Assembly: GCA_963753585.1 (NCBI GenBank)
Contig: CAVWCU010000001.1
Span: 930,001-994,000 of the forward strand
DNA from: VRUE01 sp963753585
GTDB lineage: Bacteria > Actinomycetota > Thermoleophilia > Solirubrobacterales > 70-9
Reading direction: 5' to 3'
DNA length: 64,000 bases
This document shows, one piece after another, positions 8,661 to 16,565 of the stretch; positions within the stretch are counted from its first letter, which is position 1, and each line of letters starts with the position of its first letter. Below the pieces are notes generated by a model. That model ran no database searches. It was not told where the DNA came from and worked only from the letters and a program-made list of their open reading frames with translations. The translations under genes were made by a program, and so were the position numbers.

Positions 8661-9572
8661 ATCGCGGCAAGTGTCCTAATCGCCGGAGCGACCGGTTTCG
8701 TCGGCGGCAGGCTGGCCAGGTCGCTGGCGGGCACGGGGGCATCCGTCCGCTGTCTGGTGCGCGACCTCTCGAAGGCCGGCCCGCTCGAAGCGGCGGGCCC
8801 GGAGATCCACGTCGGGGACGTAACCGATGCCGAGAGCCTCGCCGGGGCGGCGAACGGCATCGAGATCGCCTACTACCTCGTCCACGCGATGGCCGGCGGC
8901 GGCGAGTTCGCCGAGCGCGAGCGGACCGGGGCGCTCAACTTCGCCCGGATGGCCAAGCGCGAAGGCGTCGAGCGGGTCGTCTACCTCGGCGGCCTCGGCG
9001 ACGAGAGCACCTCGGAGCACCTCGGCAGCCGCCACGAGACGGCGCGGATCCTCGCCGCCGAGGGGCCGCCGCTGACCTACTTCCGCGCGGCGATGGTCGT
9101 CGGCGCGGGCAGCGAGTCCTACCGGACCCTGCGCTATCTGGTGAGCCGCCTGCCGGTGATGATCGCGCCCGCCTGGTTGCGCACGGCCACCCAGCCGATC
9201 GGCATCGACGCGACGGTCGAGTACCTGCGCCTGGCACCCGAGGTACCCGAGTCCACGGGCCGGGAGGTCCAGATCGGCGGCCCGGACGTGATCTCCTACT
9301 CGGAGATGCTGGATCGGATGGCTTCGGCAATGGGAATGCGGCCCCGCCCCAAGCTCCCCGCCCCCTTCATCACCCCGTGGCTCTCGGCGCTCTGGCTCGG
9401 CCTGGTGACGCCGGTCGACGTGGACGTGGCCCGCCCGCTCGTCGAGGGCCTGACCACGGCCACCGTCGTCACCGACCCCACGGGCGCGGAGCCGTTCGGG
9501 GTCGTGCCGGAGCCGTTCGACGAGGCACTGCGGCGGGCGCTCGCGGAGGAAGGCGAAACGGGCAACGCCTGA
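8661..9572 (+). CDS. NAD(P)H-binding, NmrA/atypical-SDR-like protein; start codon unclear
   Basis: An extended-SDR-like protein of about 303 residues. The coding frame clearly includes the Rossmann motif ASVLIAGATGFVGG at 8667-8710, yet the only canonical start is the GTG at 8757, which would cut this motif off. An in-frame TAG stands at 8655, so the true start must lie between 8658 and the motif; the best fit is ATC at 8661, directly after AGGAG. The middle (YYLVHAM, ERVVYLGGLGD) and C-terminus match NAD(P)H-binding proteins related to complex I NDUFA9. It is probably a redox or sensor protein of unknown substrate. Confidence 0.8.
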   Translation: MAASVLIAGATGFVGGRLARSLAGTGASVRCLVRDLSKAGPLEAAGPEIHVGDVTDAESLAGAANGIEIAYYLVHAMAGGGEFAERERTGALNFARMAKREGVERVVYLGGLGDESTSEHLGSRHETARILAAEGPPLTYFRAAMVVGAGSESYRTLRYLVSRLPVMIAPAWLRTATQPIGIDATVEYLRLAPEVPESTGREVQIGGPDVISYSEMLDRMASAMGMRPRPKLPAPFITPWLSALWLGLVTPVDVDVARPLVEGLTTATVVTDPTGAEPFGVVPEPFDEALRRALAEEGETGNA

Positions 9573-9594
9573 CCCGGTGCGTGCCCACCGGGTC
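9571..9594 (+). terminator. Hairpin after the NAD(P)-binding protein gene
   Basis: A 9-bp perfect stem (GACCCGGTG / CACCGGGTC) with a 6-nt loop that overlaps the stop codon and is followed by TTCGCCCCCCCG. It is probably a transcription terminator, although the T tract is missing, as is common in GC-rich actinobacteria. Confidence 0.5.
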
Positions 9595-9767
9595 TTCGCC
9601 CCCCCGTTTCGCGCACTTCCTGCCGGGTAGCCCCCACAAGCGGCTGCCGGCCCGAATCTCGGCGGCTTTTCACCGGCCGCAAGCCGGTTCCCGCTTGAGT
9701 GAGAAGACCAACCGCCGCAGCCGGCGGAGAGGCGTTCGGGCCGCAGTCGTCGACGAGAGGAGGAGCG

Positions 9768-10106
9768 ATGCCACCGCGCGGAGTCAAGAAAGGCAGCAAA
9801 CGAGGGCGTCAGTACGAGCACATCAAGGAGAGTGAGAAGAAAGCCGGGCGCTCGAACAAACGCGCCGAGGAGATCGCGGCACGGGCCGTCAACAAGGAAA
9901 GGGCGCGCTCGGGCGAATCGAGATCGGCCTCGCGCAGCTCGACCCGCGGCCGCTCGGCCAGCAGCCGCGGCGGCAAGCGGTCAGGCAGCGGCCCGGGCGG
10001 GCGGACACGCGAACAGCTCTACAACGACGCCAAGAAGCTCGGCATCGAGGGCCGCTCGAAGATGAGCAAGGACGAACTGCAGCACGCGGTTGCGGGGGCG
10101 AGCTAG
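9768..10106 (+). CDS. Basic Rho-N/SAP-like protein, often annotated as plasmid stabilisation protein
   Basis: A 112-residue, very basic protein from an ATG preceded by AGAGGAGGAG. The N-terminus PPRGVKKGSKRGRQYEHIK is a hallmark of a conserved actinobacterial family. The middle is a low-complexity Ser/Arg/Gly stretch. The last ~35 residues (REQLYNDAKKLGIEGRSKMSKDEL) form a Rho N-terminal/SAP-like helical motif associated with nucleic-acid binding. A DNA- or RNA-associated structural role is inferred; the plasmid-stabilisation name is historical. It ends with a 4-bp convergent overlap with the next gene. Confidence 0.8.
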   Translation: MPPRGVKKGSKRGRQYEHIKESEKKAGRSNKRAEEIAARAVNKERARSGESRSASRSSTRGRSASSRGGKRSGSGPGGRTREQLYNDAKKLGIEGRSKMSKDELQHAVAGAS

Positions 10107-11266
10107 CCCAGGGCCCGGCAGACGGCGAGGCGCTGGGCGCCGCGGATCGCGTCGGAGACCCGCTTGGAGCCCTGGCCGGGGACGATCTGGGCGCCGGCGA
10201 CGAAGACGACGGAACGGAGGCCGTTCCCGTTCGCGGCGGCGAAGATGCGGTAGCCGGGGAACGAGCCGGTGTGCCCGAACACCGTCCCGCAGGGAGTCCG
10301 GTAGCGAAACAGCGAGAGGCCGCTGGCGTTGGACCCGGGGCCAGGCGGCGAGGACTCCCCAGGCCGGAAGCTGAACTGGGCCTTGCGCACGTCGCCGCCG
10401 AAGAGACGCCCGCCGACGTAGCCGCGGATGAAGCGACCGAGGTCGGTCGGGGTCGAGACGATGCCGCCCGAGGCCCAGGCGCCGGCGGGGTTGATCAGCT
10501 CGCTGACGTCCTCCGGCGCCCTGCCCGCCCCGACGTCGTAACCGTGCATGAGCGGGCGCGGCATCCGCACCGTGCGCGGCAGGCTCGTCTGGAAGAGGCG
10601 TAGCGGCTTGTAGACGAGCTCGGAGAGGAGTTGGCTGTAGGAGTCACCGCTTGCGCGCTCGGCCATCAGCCCGGCGGCGATGTTGTCGGTGTCGGAGTAG
10701 TGGTAGCGCGAGCCGGGCGCGAACTCGAGTGGATCGTCGCGGACGAACCCGATCAGGGTGCGCGGCGGGATGTAGGCGCCGGGGTCCTTGGTGAAGCGCT
10801 TGATGAACGCTTCGGCGCGTATGTAGTCGGGCACGCCGCCGGTGTGCTGGAGCAGCTCGCTCAGCGTGACCGGACCGGCCAGCGGCAACAGGCCGGGGAG
10901 GCCTTGCTCGATCGTTTCGTCGAGGGGCAGTTCCCCGCGGTCGGCCAGGGACAGCGCCACCGCGCCGTTGAAGGCCTTGGCGACGCTGGCGATGCGGAAG
11001 TGGCTGTACCGCTGCAGGGGCGCCCCGCTGCGCACGTCCGCGACGCCGGCTCGGAAGAATTCGTCACGACCGGGACGGTGGACCAGCATCAGCGCTCCGG
11101 GCGGGCCCTGCCGGTCGTCGACGATCCTCGTCAGGGCGCGTTCGAGCGAGTCCGGGCTGGGCATAACCGCAGCCGTGACCTCACCTGCGACAGCGGCCCC
11201 GAGGGCCAGCACGGCCGCAAAGGTCGCCGCCACTCGGCTCGCCATGCTCCCAGCCCTCGACCGCAT
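10103..11266 (-). CDS. Exported serine hydrolase, class C beta-lactamase/DD-peptidase family
   Basis: A 387-residue protein with a signal peptide (residues ~8-33). It has the three penicillin-recognising motifs: SVAK (Ser94-x-x-Lys97), YSD at ~190-192 in place of the usual YxN, and HTG in VFGHTGSFPG near residue 330. Such proteins act on D-Ala-D-Ala peptides, esters or amides outside the membrane. Nothing indicates real antibiotic hydrolysis. It is single, followed upstream by the VOC gene on the same strand with only 17 bp between them, so co-transcription with the VOC and peroxiredoxin genes is possible. Confidence 0.85.
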   Translation of the reverse strand: MRSRAGSMASRVAATFAAVLALGAAVAGEVTAAVMPSPDSLERALTRIVDDRQGPPGALMLVHRPGRDEFFRAGVADVRSGAPLQRYSHFRIASVAKAFNGAVALSLADRGELPLDETIEQGLPGLLPLAGPVTLSELLQHTGGVPDYIRAEAFIKRFTKDPGAYIPPRTLIGFVRDDPLEFAPGSRYHYSDTDNIAAGLMAERASGDSYSQLLSELVYKPLRLFQTSLPRTVRMPRPLMHGYDVGAGRAPEDVSELINPAGAWASGGIVSTPTDLGRFIRGYVGGRLFGGDVRKAQFSFRPGESSPPGPGSNASGLSLFRYRTPCGTVFGHTGSFPGYRIFAAANGNGLRSVVFVAGAQIVPGQGSKRVSDAIRGAQRLAVCRALG

Positions 11267-11283
11267 CCTGGCAACCCTATGGC

Positions 11284-11922
11284 CTATCCCGGCGTCATCA
11301 GCGCAACTGGAACCGAGAGGCCGGCGGAGCGGCGGAGCGTGGCGATGCGGCGGCCGGGCTGAACGGCCGGGCGGACCTCGCCGGCACGATCCCCAAGCCC
11401 GGCGACGGTCGAGTCGAGGTCGGGAGCGACGAACGCCAGGCCCCAGAAGAAGGCGGGCCGGTCTCCCCCGGTCCGCTCGATCGCGTCCGCCGGAGCCTGC
11501 ACGACCTCGAGGATGACGGCGCCGAGGCGGAAGAACGCCTGCCGCGGCGCTCCCGCGGGCGTCGGCTCCTCGCGGATGCGGCGCAGATCGAGACCGTCCC
11601 CCTGGAGCGCGGCGACGGTGCGGTCGAGGTCCGAGCTGATCGCGACGACGTGGTCGATCGCGGAGATCCCGTTGGGGTGCGCCGGCAGCTTGCCGGGCGG
11701 CGGGCGGTCCGACCGCGCGGTCGGCAAGCCATCCAGCTCGTCGCCCTCGAAGCCGCGCAGCGACCAGCCCGTCAGGCCCTTGCCCGCCTCGGTCCCCGTA
11801 AGCCGGATCCGCACGTCCCCGACGACGCAGGTGTCTCCGTCGACCGCGAACCCGAGCGCCACCCAGGACTCCGGCGCGTCGGCGACCGTCAGCTCGTCGA
11901 CCGTCACCCCCTTGCCGCTCAA
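11284..11922 (-). CDS. VOC (glyoxalase-like) family protein
   Basis: A 212-residue protein with two betaalphabetabetabeta modules. The second begins at IDHVVAISSDLDRTVAALQ (residues ~89-107), a typical glyoxalase-fold opening. The later QAFFRLGAVILEVVQ and FWGLAFVAPDLDSTV strands follow the fold. Metal ligands are not obvious, so the activity is unknown. The TTG start overlaps the stop codon of the peroxiredoxin gene (TTGA), indicating translational coupling to it. Confidence 0.8.
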   Translation of the reverse strand: MSGKGVTVDELTVADAPESWVALGFAVDGDTCVVGDVRIRLTGTEAGKGLTGWSLRGFEGDELDGLPTARSDRPPPGKLPAHPNGISAIDHVVAISSDLDRTVAALQGDGLDLRRIREEPTPAGAPRQAFFRLGAVILEVVQAPADAIERTGGDRPAFFWGLAFVAPDLDSTVAGLGDRAGEVRPAVQPGRRIATLRRSAGLSVPVALMTPG

Positions 11923-12578
11923 CCCTTCGGCTGCGGCACGATCCTGATGTAGGGGCGCGGGGACTCCCAGCCGTCCGGGTAGGTCTCCTTGGCTTCGTCG
12001 TCGGAGACCGAGCCGGCGATGATCACGTCGTCACCCTGGTTCCACTGCGCCGGCGTCGCGACTTTGTGCTTCGCGGTCAGCTGCAGCGAGTCGACCACGC
12101 GCAGGACCTCGTCGAAGTTGCGTCCGGTAGTCATCGGGTAGACGAGGATCAGCTTGACTTTCTTGTCGGGGCCGATGACGAAGACGTTGCGAACCGTCTG
12201 GTTGTCGGCGGGCGTGCGGTCCCCGGGGTCGCCGGAGACGTCGGCGGGCAGCATCCCGTAGAGCTTGGAGACGGCGAAGTCGGAGTCGGCGATGATCGGG
12301 TAGTTGGGCGCGGTGCCCTGCGTCTCCTCGATGTCGGCGGCCCAGGCCTCGTGCTTGTCGGACGGGTCGACCGAGAGACCGATGATCTTCACGCCCCGCT
12401 TGTCGAACTCGGGCTTGATCGAAGCCATGTAGCCCAGCTCGGTCGTGCACACGGGCGTGAAGTCCTTCGGGTGTGAGAACAGCACCGCCCACGAGTCGCC
12501 GATCCAGTCGTGGAAGCTGATCGGGCCCTCTGTCGTGTCCGCCTCGAAGTCCGGGGCGACGTCGCCTAGCTTGAGCAT
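11919..12578 (-). CDS. Peroxiredoxin, 1-Cys (Prx6) type
   Basis: A 219-residue thiol peroxidase that reduces H2O2 and organic or lipid hydroperoxides. The ATG at 12578 has a GGAGG site 7 nt upstream. The peroxidatic Cys is in the PxxxTxxC motif (HPKDFTPVCTTELG, ~Cys46). The long C-terminal domain (TTGRNFDEVLRVVDSLQL, ...PDGWESPRPYIR) is typical of the Prx6 branch, where a second redox Cys is absent. It is translationally coupled to the downstream VOC gene and lies 77 bp from the convergent-side P450 gene on the same strand. Confidence 0.93.
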   Translation of the reverse strand: MLKLGDVAPDFEADTTEGPISFHDWIGDSWAVLFSHPKDFTPVCTTELGYMASIKPEFDKRGVKIIGLSVDPSDKHEAWAADIEETQGTAPNYPIIADSDFAVSKLYGMLPADVSGDPGDRTPADNQTVRNVFVIGPDKKVKLILVYPMTTGRNFDEVLRVVDSLQLTAKHKVATPAQWNQGDDVIIAGSVSDDEAKETYPDGWESPRPYIRIVPQPKG

Positions 12579-12655
12579 CCTGGTTCCTCCGTCGGGTTGG
12601 TGGCTGAGGATTCGCTGTAGATGATTGAACATCATCGCCGCCGTCGGCAGCGGGT

Positions 12656-14014
12656 TCAGGCGACGCGCTCGACGACCGCCTCGCCACCGCGGCCCGGCAG
12701 CACCGTGATGCCGCGGAAGCTCACCTTCTCGTCCTTGGTCCGGCTGGCCCGCAGCTGTGTACGCGCGAGGATCCGCTCGATCACGATCTTCATCTCGAGC
12801 AGCGCGAAGGACGCCCCGATGCAGCGGCGCACGCCGCCACCGAAGGGGATCCAGGCGTAGGGCTCCGGCGCCCCTTCGAGGAAGCGCTCGGGCCGGAAGG
12901 CGAGCGGGTCGGGCGCGTATAGGTCGGGGTCGTTCTGCAGGAGCGAGATCGAGGCCGCCAGCTGCGCGCCGGGCTCGAACAGGTAGCCGCCCAGCTCGCG
13001 CGGCTCGGTCGGCGAGCGGAAGACCTCGGTGATCACCGGCCGCACGCGGAGGGTCTCTTTGATCGTGGCGTCCATGTACTCGCTGGACTCGCCCGCCTTC
13101 ACCTCGGCGGTGAGACGCTCCAGCGCGGCCGGGGTGCGCAGCAGCCGCTCGAACGCCCACCCGATCGAGGTCGCGGTCGTCTCGTGGCCGGCGAGCAGGA
13201 TCGTGATCAGCTCGTCGCGCAGCTCCTTGTCGGTAAGCGGGTTGCCGTCCTCGTCGCGGGCGGCGAGCAGCAGGCTGAGGATGTCGTCGCGCTCCTCGCG
13301 ATCGGGAGCGGCCCGGCGCTGGGCGATCTCCTCGTAGAGCATCTCGTCGACCCGGTCGCGGTTGCGGATGAAACGCCCCCACGGGCTGAGCGGGCCGAGG
13401 TCCTTCTGCATCACGAGCAGCACCGGGCTGATCGAGGAGAGGCGCGGCAGGCGCCGCTTCAGCTCGGCGACCCGCTCGGGCTCGGAGACGCCGAAGACCG
13501 CGCGGATCATCACCTCCAGCGTGATCTCCTGCCCGACCGTGCGCGTGCGGATCGTCTCTCCCGGGCTCCACCGGTCGATCTCGCGATCGGCGATCTGCGC
13601 GATCAGCTCGGTGTAGTGGGCGATCGCCTGGCCGTGGAACGCCGGCAGCATCAGCTTCCGCATCCGCATGTGGCGGTCGCCGTCGAGCAGCAGCAGCGAG
13701 GCCTGGCCGACGACCGGCTCCATGATCTCCCGCGGCTCGGCGACGTTGTAATCGGCCGGCTTCCACTTGAACATCTGCTCGACCAGCTCGCGGTCGGCGA
13801 CGTGGAATACCTCACCCGCGATCGAGTCGTTGGAGCGGAAGATCCGGCCGTAGCGCTTGCGCATGCCGGATCGCGCCGCGAGCGGGCGGGCGAGGCCGAG
13901 CCAGGACTGCAGCGGGCCCGGGAGCGGAGCGCCGGGGATATCCGAGGCGGGTCGGGCGGGCGAGGCCGGTGACGAGGAGGGACCTGTCTCGGTTGCGATC
14001 GGCGCCGGCATCAT
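12656..14014 (-). CDS. Cytochrome P450
   Basis: A 452-residue soluble-type P450. The I-helix oxygen-activation motif AGHETT, the K-helix ETLR (written KETLRV), the PERF segment (FRPERFLEG), and the haem-ligand loop FGGGVRRCIG with Cys near 397 are all visible. The length and the proline-rich N-terminus without a membrane anchor fit actinobacterial P450s related to CYP110/CYP1xx groups. No ferredoxin or reductase gene is next to it, so electrons must come from elsewhere. The substrate is unknown. Confidence 0.93.
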   Translation of the reverse strand: MMPAPIATETGPSSSPASPARPASDIPGAPLPGPLQSWLGLARPLAARSGMRKRYGRIFRSNDSIAGEVFHVADRELVEQMFKWKPADYNVAEPREIMEPVVGQASLLLLDGDRHMRMRKLMLPAFHGQAIAHYTELIAQIADREIDRWSPGETIRTRTVGQEITLEVMIRAVFGVSEPERVAELKRRLPRLSSISPVLLVMQKDLGPLSPWGRFIRNRDRVDEMLYEEIAQRRAAPDREERDDILSLLLAARDEDGNPLTDKELRDELITILLAGHETTATSIGWAFERLLRTPAALERLTAEVKAGESSEYMDATIKETLRVRPVITEVFRSPTEPRELGGYLFEPGAQLAASISLLQNDPDLYAPDPLAFRPERFLEGAPEPYAWIPFGGGVRRCIGASFALLEMKIVIERILARTQLRASRTKDEKVSFRGITVLPGRGGEAVVERVA

Positions 14015-14029
14015 CCCAGACAGTAACCG

Positions 14030-14761
14030 TCAGTCCCGTTCGAGGAGCTCGTCGAGCGTGATGCCGCTGATCGCCGACTGCGGCCGTTCCGCGACCACGT
14101 CGGAGCCCGGGCGGGCCTGCTCGTCGCGCCGCTTGATCAGCAGCCACTGGGGCTTGTCGCCCGGCCGGGTGCGCTGCAGGGCGAATCCGCCGCTCAGCTT
14201 CTCCCCGTGGAGAACGAAGACCGCATGGCCGCGATCGAGCGCCTCCGGCCAGGCGACCCGGCCGCCCTGCTCGTATCGGCCGTGGTCCCAGACGATCACC
14301 CCGCCACCGTCGGTCCGACCCTCGAAAGAATTGTGGGAGAGGTCGTGGTCCTCGACCTGCACCGCGAGCCGTTTCACCGCGGGGTCCATCGAAGGGCCCT
14401 TGGGGACCGCCCAGGACCGCATCACTCCATCCACCCCCAGGCGTAGGTCGAAGTGACGGGCGGTGGCGGCGTGCTCCTGGACGACGAAGACACCCGCGCT
14501 GACGCCGCGAATCGCGAACTGCTCGTGGCCCTCGACCTTCAGCCGCTCGACGGACACCTCGTCGACCTGGGCACCGCGCGGCCCCTTGCGCAGGAAGGAG
14601 ATCAGGTCCTCCACGGCCCCCTCGGAGCCCTCGGCGTGAACGAGGACGCTCGCGTCATCCGCGTTGCGCACCCACCCCATCACCTGGAGCTGTTGCGCCC
14701 GCCGCCGCACGGCGTCGCGATACCCAACGCCCTGAACCCGGCCACGGACCGCCGCCCGCAC
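14030..14761 (-). CDS. Acylphosphatase domain fused to DNA ligase D-type 3'-phosphoesterase domain
   Basis: A 243-residue two-domain protein from a GTG start. Residues ~1-88 form a full acylphosphatase: GRVQGVGYR carries the phosphate-binding Arg and GWVRNADDASV the catalytic Asn. Residues ~92-225 match the 3'-phosphoesterase (PE) domain of LigD: FVVQEHAATARHFDLRL supplies the His and Asp metal ligands, followed by SWAVPKGPSMDP and EDHDLSHNSFEG. PE domains remove 3' phosphates or ribonucleotides from DNA ends in non-homologous end joining. No LigD polymerase, ligase or Ku gene is in the window. The pairing with acylphosphatase is unusual; see findings. Confidence 0.85.
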   Translation of the reverse strand: MRAAVRGRVQGVGYRDAVRRRAQQLQVMGWVRNADDASVLVHAEGSEGAVEDLISFLRKGPRGAQVDEVSVERLKVEGHEQFAIRGVSAGVFVVQEHAATARHFDLRLGVDGVMRSWAVPKGPSMDPAVKRLAVQVEDHDLSHNSFEGRTDGGGVIVWDHGRYEQGGRVAWPEALDRGHAVFVLHGEKLSGGFALQRTRPGDKPQWLLIKRRDEQARPGSDVVAERPQSAISGITLDELLERD

Positions 14762-14802
14762 CGCAACTCCCTCTTTGCCAGCTCGTCGCGCCAGGGGTCA
14801 AA

Positions 14803-14841
14803 GCTACCCCAGCTGTTTCCCCACACGGGGCTGGGGGTAGC
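14803..14841. promoter_or_regulatory. Long hairpin between divergent genes
   Basis: GCTACCCCAGC pairs with GCTGGGGGTAGC (one bulged G), enclosing CCCC-ACAC-GGGG. It sits in the 88-bp space between two divergent starts and ends 8 nt before the ATG at 14850. It may be an operator, or a hairpin in the 5' untranslated region of the membrane protein gene. Confidence 0.45.
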
Positions 14842-14849
14842 CGAGTGAC

Positions 14850-15698
14850 ATGGAGGAGCAAGTGCAGCCCCAGGGCGAAACGGCCCTCAAGGCTCACACC
14901 CGCATCCTCATCGTCGCGACCGATGAGCTGGCCGGTCCGGAGTTGATCGGCGAGCTTCGCAGTCACATCGGCACACTCGATGCGACCGAGGTGATGGTGA
15001 TCTCACCGGCGGTGGAGAAGACTGCTTTCCGACATGCCCTCGGTGACGTCGACACCGCTTCGATGGAAGCTGGGCGGCGACTGGAGATCTCTCTGGACGA
15101 ACTTGGCCGAGCCGGTATCCCGGCTTTGGGCGAGGTCGGCGACAGCGACCCGCTGATCGCCGCCGAAGACGCGTTGCGGCAATTCGTCGCCGACGAGGTG
15201 CTGATCGTCGCCCATGCCGACGATCAGGCCCGCTGGTTCGAGGACGGGCTTTTCGAGCGCGCCCAGACCGAGCTTCAGCCCGCCGTGCGCATGGTCACCC
15301 TGCGGCACGAGGGCGACGAGCCACCCCACCTTGCCGGCGTCGCGGAATCGGGGGCCGGCCGCGGACCGGAGCCGGGGGCCGAGCACGAACTGGAGCTATC
15401 GCCGAACCTGCCGCAGCTGACCCGAGGCGGCCTCGCCGGCATCCTGGTCGCGATCGTCGGAACCATCGTCGCGATCGTGCTCGCCGCCACCGGCCCCGGA
15501 TCCGACTCGGCCGGCGGCGCGGCGCAGATCCTGATCGCGATGGCCGTCGCCCTGATCAACATGGCCCACGTGGTCGGTCTGATCCTCCTCGAGAGCGTCC
15601 ACTACCGCGGCGGCTGGCAGCGCTTCTTCAGGAACCTGTCGCTGATCGCCACCCCGCTGGCGATCGCCGCCAACGCGCTGATCACGCTCCTCGGCTGA
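14850..15698 (+). CDS. Membrane protein with N-terminal USP-like domain
   Basis: A 282-residue protein. Residues ~15-155 resemble a universal-stress-protein/HUP alpha-beta domain (TRILIVATDELAGPEL..., DEVLIVAHADDQARWF..., VRMVTLRHEG). After an acidic Gly/Glu linker come three predicted membrane helices (about 196-215, 225-245, 258-281). No enzyme motif is visible. A related domain, with the membrane part at the opposite end, occurs in the gene at 23163. Function is unknown; a cytoplasmic sensor tethered to the membrane is an inference. Confidence 0.75.
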   Translation: MEEQVQPQGETALKAHTRILIVATDELAGPELIGELRSHIGTLDATEVMVISPAVEKTAFRHALGDVDTASMEAGRRLEISLDELGRAGIPALGEVGDSDPLIAAEDALRQFVADEVLIVAHADDQARWFEDGLFERAQTELQPAVRMVTLRHEGDEPPHLAGVAESGAGRGPEPGAEHELELSPNLPQLTRGGLAGILVAIVGTIVAIVLAATGPGSDSAGGAAQILIAMAVALINMAHVVGLILLESVHYRGGWQRFFRNLSLIATPLAIAANALITLLG

Positions 15699-15720
15699 GC
15701 CCTCGTGAGAGGATCTCGCC

Positions 15721-16068
15721 ATGGCCGACACCGGAGACGGACCCGTCTATGCACTCAACTGGTTCGACGTCGCCAATCGCGAGGAGTACATCGCGTACTC
15801 CCGGCGCTCAGCCGCCGAGGTAGAGAGCCACGGGGGAAGGGTCGTGGCGCTCGGACGATTCTCTGAGGCGATCCAGGGCGAGGTCGAGCCACGACAGGTC
15901 CTGATCCTCGTCGAGTGGAAGAGCAGAACCCACTTCGACGACTACCGCGAAGACCCGGACCTGGCCGACCTCCATCCCCACCGGGAAGCCGGTGGAGGCA
16001 ACTACGTCTGGCACCTCTTCGACAAGCTTGATGACCTCCGGCCGCTGCTGAAGGGCGTGGAAGGCTGA
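15721..16068 (+). CDS. DUF1330-like family protein
   Basis: A 115-residue dimeric alpha-beta-barrel (ferredoxin-like) protein. YALNWFDVANREEYIAYSRR and GRVVALGRFSEAIQGE...QVLILVEWKS match the DUF1330 pattern, followed by FDDYREDPDL. These proteins are small and have no established catalytic role. It follows the USP-like gene by 22 bp on the same strand and may be co-transcribed. Confidence 0.75.
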   Translation: MADTGDGPVYALNWFDVANREEYIAYSRRSAAEVESHGGRVVALGRFSEAIQGEVEPRQVLILVEWKSRTHFDDYREDPDLADLHPHREAGGGNYVWHLFDKLDDLRPLLKGVEG

Positions 16069-16162
16069 GCGACTACTGAGAGGCCGAGGGGCGACGTTGC
16101 CCCAGCGTGGCGGCGGGTGTACGGTCGGGGTCGACTCCAAATCCGATCGAAGGAGACTCGTC

Positions 16163-16525
16163 ATGGCAACCGCTGAAGTCAAGAATTTCGACTCTCCCGA
16201 TGAGGTCCGCCCCTTCGAGGGGAAGGGCCAGGCGAAGATGGTGCAGCTTGCCGGTCACGCTGTCGGCAAGGGGACGTTCGAGCCCGGGTGGAAGTGGTCG
16301 GAGAACGTGAAGCCGATCGCGGGCACCGACTCCTGCCAGGCGGCCCACTTCGGCTACGTGCTGTCCGGCGCCATGAAGATCTTCATGGACGACGGCTCCG
16401 AGTTGGAGGTCGTCGCCGGCGACGTGGTCGCGATCCCGCCGGGCCACGACGCCGAAGTGCCGGGCGACGAGGCATGCGTGATGGTCGACTTCGGTGAGAT
16501 CGGCGACTACGCCAAACGAGGCTGA
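16163..16525 (+). CDS. Cupin domain protein
   Basis: A 120-residue single-cupin protein. The ATG at 16163 has an AAGGAG site 8 nt upstream. The two cupin motifs are present in shortened form: HFGYVLSGAMKIFMDDGSEL and GDVVAIPPGHDAEVPGDE. The first contains one His rather than the usual two His and a Glu, so metal binding is doubtful. The product may be a small-molecule-binding protein. It is closely followed by the methyltransferase gene. Confidence 0.85.
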   Translation: MATAEVKNFDSPDEVRPFEGKGQAKMVQLAGHAVGKGTFEPGWKWSENVKPIAGTDSCQAAHFGYVLSGAMKIFMDDGSELEVVAGDVVAIPPGHDAEVPGDEACVMVDFGEIGDYAKRG

Positions 16526-16565
16526 CGAGTTCGTCGCCACAGGCCAAGCTGTAGTCAGGACCACG

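Noticed and set aside
10103..11266. The serine hydrolase as an antibiotic-resistance beta-lactamase
   Set aside because: The motifs fit the broad class C/DD-peptidase superfamily, with YSD instead of YxN. Nothing specific to true beta-lactamases is seen.
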